A stretch of 64,000 nucleotides of DNA from assembly GCF_014211915.1 (NCBI RefSeq), contig NZ_CP060039.1, positions 1 to 64,000 on the forward strand. Reading direction: 5' to 3'. Position 1 is the stretch's first letter. Every line of letters begins with the position of its first letter. Below the pieces are notes generated by a model. The model did not search any database and was not told where the DNA came from. It worked only from the letters and a program-made list of their open reading frames with translations. The position numbers and the translations under genes are program-made. This DNA comes from Burkholderia cenocepacia. Lineage in GTDB: Bacteria; Pseudomonadota; Gammaproteobacteria; Burkholderiales; Burkholderiaceae. Below, one piece after another: positions 17,512 through 25,153 of this stretch.

Positions 17512-18287
17512 ATGAAATCCTCCCGTTCCCGCAAGTCCGGCCGCGCCCCGTCCGCCGCGCCCGAATCCCCCGCCTTTCGCTGTTCGACGCGAAGGGCAAA
17601 GCCCGCACCGTCAACGCGCAAGGGCTGCGGATCGACTTCCCGGACGGCCGCAGCCTGATGTTCGACCTGTCGGGCAGCTCGGGCGACGCGGCCGTCGCGA
17701 TCGTCGCGCAGCACAACGATCCGGCGATGCGCGCGAAGCTCGCGCTGCAGCCCGAGCACTACGACAGCGTGACGCTGCACGTCGGCGCCGAGTTCGCGCC
17801 GCGCGAGGACGACCCCGAAGACGAGCCGCGCGCGCTGGAGCTCGACCTGTCCGTGCAGTACGGCGACGAGATCACGAGCGACGTGCGCAAGACGCTGCCG
17901 AAGCGCAAGCTGATCGCCGAGTGGATCGAGCCGGCGCTGTTCGCGAGCGCGCAGCTCACCGTGCGCTTCGTCGGCGAAAACGAAGGCCGGACGCTGAATG
18001 CCGGCTACCGCCACAAGGACTATCCGACCAACGTGCTGACCTTCGCGTACGACGCGGCGCCCGACGGCACCGTGATCGGCGACCTCGTGCTGTGCTGCCC
18101 GGTGGTCGAGAAGGAAGCGCACGACCAGGGCAAGCCGCTCGCGGCCCATTACGCGCACCTGCTGGTGCACGGCGCGCTGCACGCGCAGGGCTACGACCAC
18201 GAGACGAGCGACGAGGACGCGGCCGAAATGGAAGCGCTCGAAGTCGACATCCTCGCGAAACTGGGTTTCCCGAACCCGTACCAGTAA
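17512..18287 (+). CDS. ybeY: endoribonuclease YbeY with an N-terminal extension (frameshifted at 17567-17571)
   Basis: Zinc-dependent RNase for 16S rRNA maturation and ribosome quality control. The catalytic signature [12 protein letters not shown], with the zinc histidines, lies near the C-terminus. The ATG at 17512 opens a frame that leaves coding sequence after about 20 residues. The real protein continues in another frame as [15 protein letters not shown] and onward. Adding one C to the C5 run at 17567-17571 joins them as ...ESPRLSLFD.... The restored protein has 258 residues, about 100 more than the usual YbeY. The extra N-terminal segment has strongly coding third positions but I do not recognise it as a domain. 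An internal start would give ordinary YbeY. Confidence 0.88.
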
Positions 18288-18299
18288 GCCGTCCGCCCG

Positions 18300-18932
18300 A
18301 TGCGTAACGCCGCGATGCTGCCGCCCGCCTACCCGCCGTCGATCGGCGAAGGCCGTCTGCTGACGGAAGACGAGCTCGCGGCGTCGCTCGCGCATACGAT
18401 GCGCGACTGGGACGGCCAGCAGGATCTCTGGCTGTTCGGCTATGGCTCGCTGATCTGGAACCCCGGCCTGCCGACCGTCGCCGCCGTGCGCGGCAAGGTG
18501 CACGGCTATCACCGCGGGCTCTACCTGTGGTCGCGCGTGAACCGCGGCACCCCCGAACGGCCGGGCCTCGTGCTCGCGCTCGATCGCGGCGGCTCGTGCT
18601 CGGGCATCGCATTCCGGCTCTCCGGCCCGACCGCGCAGCCGCATCTCGAGACATTGTGGAAACGCGAGATGCCGATGGGCTCGTACCGGCCTGCGTGGCT
18701 GCCGTGCTCGCTCGAGACCGGCGAACGCGTGAACGCGCTCGCGTTCGTGATGCGCCGCGACGCACCGACCTATACGGGCAAGCTGCCCGACCCCGTCGTG
18801 AAGGAAGTGTTCGGCTGCGCGGCCGGCCGCTACGGCACGACGCTCGACTACGTGAGCCGCACGGTCGACGCGCTGCGCGCGAGCGGCATCCCCGATCGCG
18901 CGCTGGAAGGGCTGCTGGCGCGATGCCGCTGA
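18300..18932 (+). CDS. chaC: gamma-glutamylcyclotransferase ChaC
   Basis: Glutathione-specific gamma-glutamylcyclotransferase (ChaC family) that cleaves glutathione to 5-oxoproline and Cys-Gly in the cytosol. It has 210 residues. The family motif LFGYGSLIWNP (residues about 43-53) forms the substrate loop, and the KREMPMGSY segment holds the probable catalytic Glu. The ATG at 18300 follows ybeY by 12 bases, so they are likely cotranscribed. In E. coli ybeY is followed directly by ybeX; here chaC and a small lipoprotein gene lie between. Confidence 0.93.
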   Translation: MRNAAMLPPAYPPSIGEGRLLTEDELAASLAHTMRDWDGQQDLWLFGYGSLIWNPGLPTVAAVRGKVHGYHRGLYLWSRVNRGTPERPGLVLALDRGGSCSGIAFRLSGPTAQPHLETLWKREMPMGSYRPAWLPCSLETGERVNALAFVMRRDAPTYTGKLPDPVVKEVFGCAAGRYGTTLDYVSRTVDALRASGIPDRALEGLLARCR

Positions 18933-19020
18933 TCCCGCTGATCCCGCACGACGCGCGGCCCGCCGCCATGCGACACCGCTCAGCCAGCGCATCCCGCGCA
19001 TCCGCACGAGGACACACCCG

Positions 19021-19170
19021 ATGAAACCGTCACGCTGGTCGCGTTGCAGGATCGCCGCGCTGCTCGTCGCCGCGAGCGTCGCGCTGTCCGGCTGCGGCAT
19101 ACTCGGCTGCGGCGGCGCAGCCACCAACGGCGCGGCCGCCGGCGGCTGCTCGGCCGGCATGCGATTCTGA
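19021..19170 (+). CDS. small Cys/Gly-rich lipoprotein
   Basis: Open frame of 49 residues with a classic lipoprotein signal. It has a positively charged start (MKPSRWSRCR), a hydrophobic core (IAALLVAASVA) and a lipobox LSGC ending at about residue 25. The mature peptide is only about 25 residues and rich in Gly, Ala and Cys. It lies 88 bases after chaC and 295 bases before corC. I do not recognise the family or a function. The clean lipobox and its position near lnt, the lipoprotein N-acyltransferase gene, support that it is real, but shortness limits certainty. Confidence 0.6.
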   Translation: MKPSRWSRCRIAALLVAASVALSGCGILGCGGAATNGAAAGGCSAGMRF

Positions 19171-19406
19171 GCGGCGCGCCGGCGGCGCCCGCCTGCGGCA
19201 GAATGCCGCCGTCACGGCCGATTTCCCGCGTCGGGCCGCGCCGCGCTTCCCGCCAGCGTTTTTTGGCCGCCACGCCCCGCCGACCCTTTCTGCGATAGGA
19301 TGGACCCGAAGACGACGCCGCGCCCGGCGCGGCCGTCCGCGAGCGGGGCCCGCGCGAGCCGCCCATCCTGGCCGTGCGGCCGGGGTGACACGGTCGCGTC
19401 GTGCCC

Positions 19407-19418
19407 TTGGTGTATCCT
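19407..19418 (+). promoter_or_regulatory. candidate corC-lnt promoter -10 motif (TTGGTGTATCCT)
   Basis: The same 12-mer is found before ybeY. Its TATCCT (19413-19418) lies 48 bases before the corC start, at the end of a 295-base gap (19171-19465) that holds nothing else I can recognise. Confidence 0.45.
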
Positions 19419-19465
19419 TGCCTACTCCGTGACCGCGCGCTCCGGCATGACCCGGGCGCACCACC

Positions 19466-20353
19466 ATGAACGATTCGTATCCCAGTCGTAAGCCAACCGA
19501 CAAACCGCAAGAAAAGCGCTCGCTGCTCGAGCGCCTGACCGACTTCATCTCGCCCGAGCCCGAATCCCGCGGCGAGCTGCTGGAAATCCTCCAGGACGCC
19601 CACGAACGCAACCTGATCGACGCCGATTCGCTGTCGATGATCGAAGGCGTGTTCCAGGTCTCCGATCTGTGCGCGCGCGACATCATGGTGCCGCGCGCGC
19701 AGATGGACGCGATCAACATCGCCGACAAGCCCGAGGATTTCATCCCGTTCGTCCTCGAAAAGGCGCACTCGCGCTATCCCGTGTTCGAGGAGAACCGCGA
19801 CAACGTGATCGGCGTGCTGCTCGCGAAGGATCTGCTGCGCTTCTACGCCGAGGAAGAGTTCGACGTGCGCGGGATGCTGCGCCCGGCCGTGTTCATTCCG
19901 GAATCGAAGCGCCTGAACGTGCTGCTGCACGACTTCCGCGTGAACCGCAACCACCTGGCGATCGTCGTCGACGAATACGGCGGCGTCGCGGGCCTGATCA
20001 CGATCGAGGACGTGCTCGAACAGATCGTCGGCGACATCGAGGACGAATACGACTTCGACGAGGAAGCCGGCAACATCATCTCGGGGCCGGACGGCCGCTA
20101 CCGCGTGCGCGCGCTCACCGAGATCGAGCAGTTCAACGAGGTGTTCGGCACCGATTTCCCCGACGACGAAGTCGACACGATCGGCGGGCTGATCACCCAT
20201 CATTTCGGACGCGTGCCGCATCGCGGCGAGAAGCTGCAGCTCGGCAACCTCGTGTTCGAAATCCAGCGCGGCGATGCGCGCCAGGTTCATGTGCTGCTGG
20301 TGCGCCGCAACCCGCTCGCCAGCCGTCGCGCCGAAACCTCGCACGAAGACTGA
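19466..20353 (+). CDS. corC: CorC/YbeX family CBS-domain protein
   Basis: Cytosolic protein of 295 residues linked to magnesium/cobalt homeostasis and, as YbeX, to ribosome metabolism. Two CBS domains span about residues 70-190. Conserved phrases are RDIMVPRAQMDAI at the first and VVDEYGGVAGLITIEDVLEQIVGDI at the second. A C-terminal CorC_HlyC domain follows at about 205-285. There is no N-terminal membrane domain. It precedes lnt by 52 bases in the same direction and probably shares its transcript. Confidence 0.94.
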   Translation: MNDSYPSRKPTDKPQEKRSLLERLTDFISPEPESRGELLEILQDAHERNLIDADSLSMIEGVFQVSDLCARDIMVPRAQMDAINIADKPEDFIPFVLEKAHSRYPVFEENRDNVIGVLLAKDLLRFYAEEEFDVRGMLRPAVFIPESKRLNVLLHDFRVNRNHLAIVVDEYGGVAGLITIEDVLEQIVGDIEDEYDFDEEAGNIISGPDGRYRVRALTEIEQFNEVFGTDFPDDEVDTIGGLITHHFGRVPHRGEKLQLGNLVFEIQRGDARQVHVLLVRRNPLASRRAETSHED

Positions 20354-20405
20354 CCGCTCCGCGCCAGCCGCGCCTCCTTCAACCGCTCGCCCTCTTCCGC
20401 TTCAC

Positions 20406-22106
20406 ATGGACGATCCGATCCCGTCCCGCCCGGCTGGCGGCCTTCTCGCGCCGGCGCCCGGCCGCGCGCTGCCGCGCTGGCACTATCCGGCCGCGCTGCT
20501 CGCCGGCGCGGCCAATACGCTCAGCTTCGCGCCCACGCCGCATGGCGGCTGGCTGCAACTCGTCGTATTCGTCTGGTTTTTCGCACAGCTGACGCGCACG
20601 TCGAGCTGGCGCGGCGCCGCGCTCACCGGTGGCGCGTTCGGCTTCGGCAACTTCATCACCGGCGTCTGGTGGCTCTACATCAGCATGCACGTGTACGGCG
20701 AGATGGCCGCGCCGCTCGCGGGCGGCGCGCTCGTGCTGTTCTCGCTGTACCTGTCGCTGTACCCGGCGTTCTCGGCCGGGCTGTGGTCGTTCTGCGCGGG
20801 CCATGCGTGGCACCGCCGCGAGCCCGACCCGCGGCCGTTCTCGCCCACCTGGCACGGCGCGTTTGCATTCGCGAGCGCGTGGGCGCTCGGCGAATGGCTG
20901 CGCGGCACCGTGTTCACCGGCTTTCCGTGGCTTGGCAGCGGCTACCCGCAGGTCGACGGCCCGTTCGCGGGCTTTGCGCCGGTCGTCGGCGTGTACGGGA
21001 TCGCGTGGGTGCTCGCGCTGTTCGCCGCGCTGGTCGTGCAGGCGCTCGCCGCCGCGCGCCCGTCGCCGGGGCGTGACGGCGGTGCCGGCGCACCGCGCGG
21101 CAACGCCCGCGTGCGCATCGCCGCGCCGGCCGCCATCGCCGTCGCGCTGGTCGCGGCCGGCGTCGGGCTGTCGCAGGTCACGTGGACCGTGCCTGCGAAC
21201 ACCCCGCTCACCGTGCGGCTGCTGCAGGGCAACGTGAAGCAGGACATCAAGTTCGAGCAGGAAGGCATCGACGCGGCGATCAAGATGTACCAGCAGATGA
21301 TCGTCGAGAAGCCGGCCGACCTGATCGTCACGCCCGAGACCGCGATCGCGGTGATGATCCAGGAGCTGCCGGAGCCGTTCGCCGTCGCGATCCGCAAGTT
21401 CAGCGACACGACCGGTTCGGCCGTGCTGTTCGGCGCGGTCGGCGCGTCGGTGACCGAGGACGGCCACTACGTCGACTACACGAACAGCCTGTATGGCGTG
21501 ACGCCGAATTCGCGCGACATCTATCACTACGACAAGCATCACCTCGTGCCCTTCGGCGAATTCATCCCGTGGGGCTTCCGGTGGTTCGTCAACCTGATGA
21601 AGATGCCGCTCGGCGACTTCGCGCGCGGCGCGCCGGTGCAGAAGCCGTTCCTCGTGCACAACCAGCCGGTGATGGCCGATATCTGCTACGAGGACTTGTT
21701 CGGCGAGGAAATCGCCGCGACGATCCGCGACAACCCGCAGCCGCCCGGCGTGCTCGTCAACGTGACGAACCTCGCGTGGTTCGGCGACACGATCGCGCTC
21801 GACCAGCACCTGCAGATCGCGCGGATGCGCTCGCTCGAAACGGGCCGGCCGATGCTGCGCTCGACCAATACCGGGATGACGGCCGCGATCGACGCACACG
21901 GGCGCGTACTCGGCCAGTTGAAGCCGTTCACGATCGGCTCGCTCGACGTGCGGATCGAAGGCACGAGCGGCTTCACGCCGTACGTGACGAGCGGCAACAA
22001 CATCGTGCTCGCGGTGTCGCTGGTGCTGCTCGCGTTCGGCTTCACGTTCGGGCCCGGGCTGCGCCGGCGCAATGGCCGGAAGCCCGGCGGCAGCGAAGCG
22101 GAATGA
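20406..22106 (+). CDS. lnt: apolipoprotein N-acyltransferase Lnt
   Basis: Inner-membrane enzyme that N-acylates the diacylglyceryl cysteine of lipoproteins, the last step of maturation. It has 566 residues. The first ~250 form a multi-span membrane domain; the rest is a nitrilase-type domain. The catalytic triad is visible as E311 (TPETAI), K377 (YDKHHLVPFGEF) and C427 (ADICYEDLFGE), with spacing like the E. coli enzyme. I used the ATG at 20406. It is longer than the E. coli protein mainly through an insertion around residues 215-250. Confidence 0.96.
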   Translation: MDDPIPSRPAGGLLAPAPGRALPRWHYPAALLAGAANTLSFAPTPHGGWLQLVVFVWFFAQLTRTSSWRGAALTGGAFGFGNFITGVWWLYISMHVYGEMAAPLAGGALVLFSLYLSLYPAFSAGLWSFCAGHAWHRREPDPRPFSPTWHGAFAFASAWALGEWLRGTVFTGFPWLGSGYPQVDGPFAGFAPVVGVYGIAWVLALFAALVVQALAAARPSPGRDGGAGAPRGNARVRIAAPAAIAVALVAAGVGLSQVTWTVPANTPLTVRLLQGNVKQDIKFEQEGIDAAIKMYQQMIVEKPADLIVTPETAIAVMIQELPEPFAVAIRKFSDTTGSAVLFGAVGASVTEDGHYVDYTNSLYGVTPNSRDIYHYDKHHLVPFGEFIPWGFRWFVNLMKMPLGDFARGAPVQKPFLVHNQPVMADICYEDLFGEEIAATIRDNPQPPGVLVNVTNLAWFGDTIALDQHLQIARMRSLETGRPMLRSTNTGMTAAIDAHGRVLGQLKPFTIGSLDVRIEGTSGFTPYVTSGNNIVLAVSLVLLAFGFTFGPGLRRRNGRKPGGSEAE

Positions 22107-22110
22107 CGCG

Positions 22111-22139
22111 ACGGGCCGCCGCCGCGCGCGGCGGCCCGT
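22111..22139. terminator. hairpin between convergent lnt and TPR-protein genes
   Basis: A perfect 11-bp stem (22111-22121 with 22129-22139) encloses a 7-base loop. There is no T-run on either side, so it may act only weakly or with Rho. Confidence 0.5.
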
Positions 22140-22160
22140 GACCGCGAACCGGCCGGCCGC

Positions 22161-23843
22161 TCAGGCCTGACGGTCCGATTGGTCCAGTTGGTCCAGTTGG
22201 TCCAGTTGGTCCAGTTGCTCCGGCTGCGCGGCGATGCGCCGCAGATCGCGGCTCACTTCCTCCATCACCGGCGCCCACGCGCCGAACGTCGGCTGCCGGT
22301 ACAACGTCGCGGTCGGATACCACGGGCTGTCCCGGCGCTCGAGCAGCCACGGCCAGTGCGGATTCACGTCGAGCAGCACCCAGGTGCGCGCGCCGAGCGC
22401 GCCGGCCAGATGCGCGACCGACGTGCACACGGTGATCACGAGATCCAGCGCGCCGATGAACGCGGCCGTATCGTCGAAGCTCGTCAATTCGGCCGTATGG
22501 TCCTCGATCGCGAATCCGGCCGCGCGCGCGGCGGCGACGTCCGCGTCCGCACCCGGCTGCAGCGAATAGAACGTGACGCCGTCGACGCCGCGAAACGCGT
22601 CGGCATAGCGCTCGAGCCCGACGCGCCGGAACGGATTGCGCTGGTGGCCCGCACTGCCCGTCCACACGAGCCCGACCTTCAGCCGGCCGTCGCCCGCGAG
22701 CCGCGCGCGCCACGCGTCGCGTGCGCCCGGTTCGGCCCGCAGGTACGGCACCGAGGCGGCGAGCGTCGACGCCTCCATGCCGAGCATCAGCGGCAGGCCG
22801 ATCAGCGGCACTTCGTAATCGAATGCCGGCAACGCATCGATGCCGCCGCCCGCGCCGAACACGTCCGCGTGCGCACCGAGGCTGCGCTGCATCAGCGTGC
22901 CGAGCGCCGGAAACGTATTCCACGCGAGCCGGCCGCCCTCGCGATGCACGCGCTCGGCGAGCGGCACGACGAAGCGGCAGAACTGCAGCACGTCGCCGAG
23001 CCCCTGCTCGCCCCACACCAGCAGCGTCTTGCCGGCGAGCGGCTCGCCCTGCCAGCGCGGGCCCGGCAGCGCCGGCCGGCGGCCGCGCAACTCGCCCGCG
23101 CCATCCCAGCGCGCCTCGTGGCCGCGCCAGCCGGCCGCGTGGTTGCCGCGCACGAGCTGGATGATCGCGAGATTGAAGCGGAACGACGCATCGTCGGGCG
23201 CCAGCTCGCATGCGCGCGCCGCATGGCGCTCGGCCTCGTCCCAGCGCTGCGCCTCCTTCATCGCCATCGCGACGTTGTTCATCGCGAGCGCGTTGTCGGG
23301 CGCGAGGTCGGCGAGCCGCTCGGCGCACGCGAGCGCAGCGTCCAGATCGTGCGTCGCGATCCGCGCGACGACGAGGTTGATCCACGCCTGCACGTCCCGC
23401 GGATCGTGCTTCACGGCCGCGTCGAGCAGCGCGATTTCTTCCGCGCGATCCGCGCCCGACAAGCGCAGCGCGATCGCGAGGTTGTTGCGCAGCGACGGCC
23501 AGCCGGCATCGATCGCGAGCGCCGCGCGGTACGGCGCGACCGCATCCGCGTGACGGCCGGCCATCTGCAGCGCGTAACCGTGGTTGAAGTGCGTGGCCGC
23601 GCCCGGCTGCACGCGCACCGCGCATTCGGCGAGCGCGAGCGCGTCGGCCGTGCGCTGCCGCGCGACGAGCGCCGTCGTGAGCCGCACCAGCGCATCGGCA
23701 TCGACCGCATGCAGATGGGCGGCAGCGGCCAACCACAGATCGTGCGCGGCGCGCTCGCCGCGCGCCTGCGCGTCGGCGGCCTGCCCGAGCAGTGCGAGTA
23801 ACGGCGGAAGCAGCGGAATCAGGATGTCGTTCGGGTCGTCCAT
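22161..23843 (-). CDS. TPR-repeat protein with glycosyltransferase (GT9/GT41)-like C-terminal domain
   Basis: Protein of 560 residues from ATG 23843 (MDDPNDIL). Residues about 40-260 are tetratricopeptide repeats with A-x-A-x-P spacing (AAVAPYRAALAIDAGW-type helices). The C-terminal half resembles heptosyltransferase/O-GlcNAc-transferase-like folds: LVWGEQGLGDVLQFCRF, GLVWTGSAGHQRNPFR, and VCTSVAHLAGALG near the nucleotide-sugar site. Such proteins glycosylate proteins or surface polymers, but the target is unknown here. The last residues are four LDQ units encoded by a 9-base tandem repeat. It is convergent with lnt and divergent from glyQ. Confidence 0.8.
   Translation of the reverse strand: MDDPNDILIPLLPPLLALLGQAADAQARGERAAHDLWLAAAAHLHAVDADALVRLTTALVARQRTADALALAECAVRVQPGAATHFNHGYALQMAGRHADAVAPYRAALAIDAGWPSLRNNLAIALRLSGADRAEEIALLDAAVKHDPRDVQAWINLVVARIATHDLDAALACAERLADLAPDNALAMNNVAMAMKEAQRWDEAERHAARACELAPDDASFRFNLAIIQLVRGNHAAGWRGHEARWDGAGELRGRRPALPGPRWQGEPLAGKTLLVWGEQGLGDVLQFCRFVVPLAERVHREGGRLAWNTFPALGTLMQRSLGAHADVFGAGGGIDALPAFDYEVPLIGLPLMLGMEASTLAASVPYLRAEPGARDAWRARLAGDGRLKVGLVWTGSAGHQRNPFRRVGLERYADAFRGVDGVTFYSLQPGADADVAAARAAGFAIEDHTAELTSFDDTAAFIGALDLVITVCTSVAHLAGALGARTWVLLDVNPHWPWLLERRDSPWYPTATLYRQPTFGAWAPVMEEVSRDLRRIAAQPEQLDQLDQLDQLDQSDRQA
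22179..22214. repeat. 9-bp tandem repeat (TTGGTCCAG x4)
   Basis: Four exact 9-base copies lie in the 3' end of the TPR-protein gene, with degenerate partial copies on both sides. Each unit encodes L-D-Q, so copy-number change lengthens or shortens the C-terminal tail without breaking the frame. Confidence 0.9.
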
Positions 23844-24015
23844 GCAGTCGGCGTCGGCAAGCGGTGACGCGGCACGCGTGGCGCGCCGCAATACGCGCAT
23901 CTTACCGCCCGCGCGACGCGCCGCGGCATGGGCGCCGCGCACGTGCGCGCAGGCCGCCGGACCGGTGCGGCGGTGCGCGCATCCGCCTTCCGGCCGCATC
24001 CGGTCGCCGATCCGG

Positions 24016-24021
24016 TAAAAT
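24016..24021 (+). promoter_or_regulatory. candidate -10 element of glyQS
   Basis: TAAAAT lies about 105 bases before the glyQ start in a 283-base gap (23844-24126) otherwise without recognisable features. No strong -35 was found. Confidence 0.4.
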
Positions 24022-24126
24022 TACGCGTTTCAGCACACTAACAAGCCGCGCCGCCGCGCGAGCCGACCCTCCGGGCCCGCCCGGAGCGCCGTCCGCAACG
24101 GAGCGCCAGCGCCACGAAGGCTCTTC

Positions 24127-25131
24127 ATGCTTACGTTTCAGCAAATCATCCTGACGCTGCAGTCCTACTGGGACAAGCAGGGTTGCGCCCTGCTCCAGCC
24201 CATCGACATGGAAGTCGGCGCGGGCACGTCGCACGTCCATACGTTCCTGCGCGCGGTCGGCCCCGAGCCGTGGCGCGCCGCGTACGTGCAGCCGTCGCGC
24301 CGCCCGAAGGACGGCCGCTACGGCGAAAACCCGAACCGCCTGCAGCACTACTACCAGTACCAGGTCGTGCTCAAGCCGGCGCCGGAAAACATCCTCGACC
24401 TGTACCTCGGCTCGCTCGAGGCGCTCGGCTTCGACCTGAAGCAGAACGACGTGCGCTTCGTCGAGGACGACTGGGAAAACCCGACGCTCGGCGCGTGGGG
24501 CCTCGGCTGGGAAGTGTGGCTGAACGGGATGGAAGTCACGCAGTTCACGTATTTCCAGGAAGTCGGCGGCCTCGAATGCAAGCCGGTGCTCGGCGAGATC
24601 ACGTACGGCCTTGAGCGCCTCGCGATGTACCTGCAGAAGGTCGAGAACGTGTACGACCTCGTGTGGACCGAGTGGGAAGAGCAAGGCCCGAACGGCCCCG
24701 AGCTGCGCCGCCTGTCGTATGGCGACGTGTACCACCAGAACGAGGTCGAGCAGTCGACCTACAACTTCGAGCACGCGAACGTCGACCTGCTGTTCACGTT
24801 CTTCAACAGCTACGAAGCGGAAGCGAAGAAGATGATCGACGCGCAGCTCGCGCTGCCCGCGTACGAGCTCGTGCTGAAGGCCGGCCATACGTTCAACCTG
24901 CTCGACGCGCGCGGCGCGATCTCGGTCACCGAGCGGGCGGCGTACATCGGCCGCATCCGCGCGCTGTCGCGTCTCGTCGCGCAGGCTTACTACGACTCGC
25001 GCGAGAAGCTCGGCTTCCCGATGCTCGGCAACCCGCCGGGCGTGCCGGGCCTCACCACCGACGCCCAGGACGCCGCGCAGCCGGCATGGGCGCCGCCGCT
25101 CAAGGTCGAACGCAAGATCGATCAGGACTGA
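24127..25131 (+). CDS. glyQ: glycine--tRNA ligase alpha subunit
   Basis: Catalytic alpha chain of the bacterial alpha2beta2 glycyl-tRNA synthetase, 334 residues. The N-terminus [19 protein letters not shown] and the motif [16 protein letters not shown] are diagnostic. Class II signature elements follow ([26 protein letters not shown]). The family is usually about 300 residues; the extra length is a C-terminal tail rich in Pro and Ala. It is followed after 22 bases by the beta subunit gene. Confidence 0.97.
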   Translation: MLTFQQIILTLQSYWDKQGCALLQPIDMEVGAGTSHVHTFLRAVGPEPWRAAYVQPSRRPKDGRYGENPNRLQHYYQYQVVLKPAPENILDLYLGSLEALGFDLKQNDVRFVEDDWENPTLGAWGLGWEVWLNGMEVTQFTYFQEVGGLECKPVLGEITYGLERLAMYLQKVENVYDLVWTEWEEQGPNGPELRRLSYGDVYHQNEVEQSTYNFEHANVDLLFTFFNSYEAEAKKMIDAQLALPAYELVLKAGHTFNLLDARGAISVTERAAYIGRIRALSRLVAQAYYDSREKLGFPMLGNPPGVPGLTTDAQDAAQPAWAPPLKVERKIDQD

Positions 25132-25153
25132 CGAGACGAGATTCAATCCAACC

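Noticed and set aside
23844..24126. A riboswitch or T-box before glyQ
   Set aside because: No T-box or glycine aptamer consensus was found; Proteobacteria do not normally use T-boxes.
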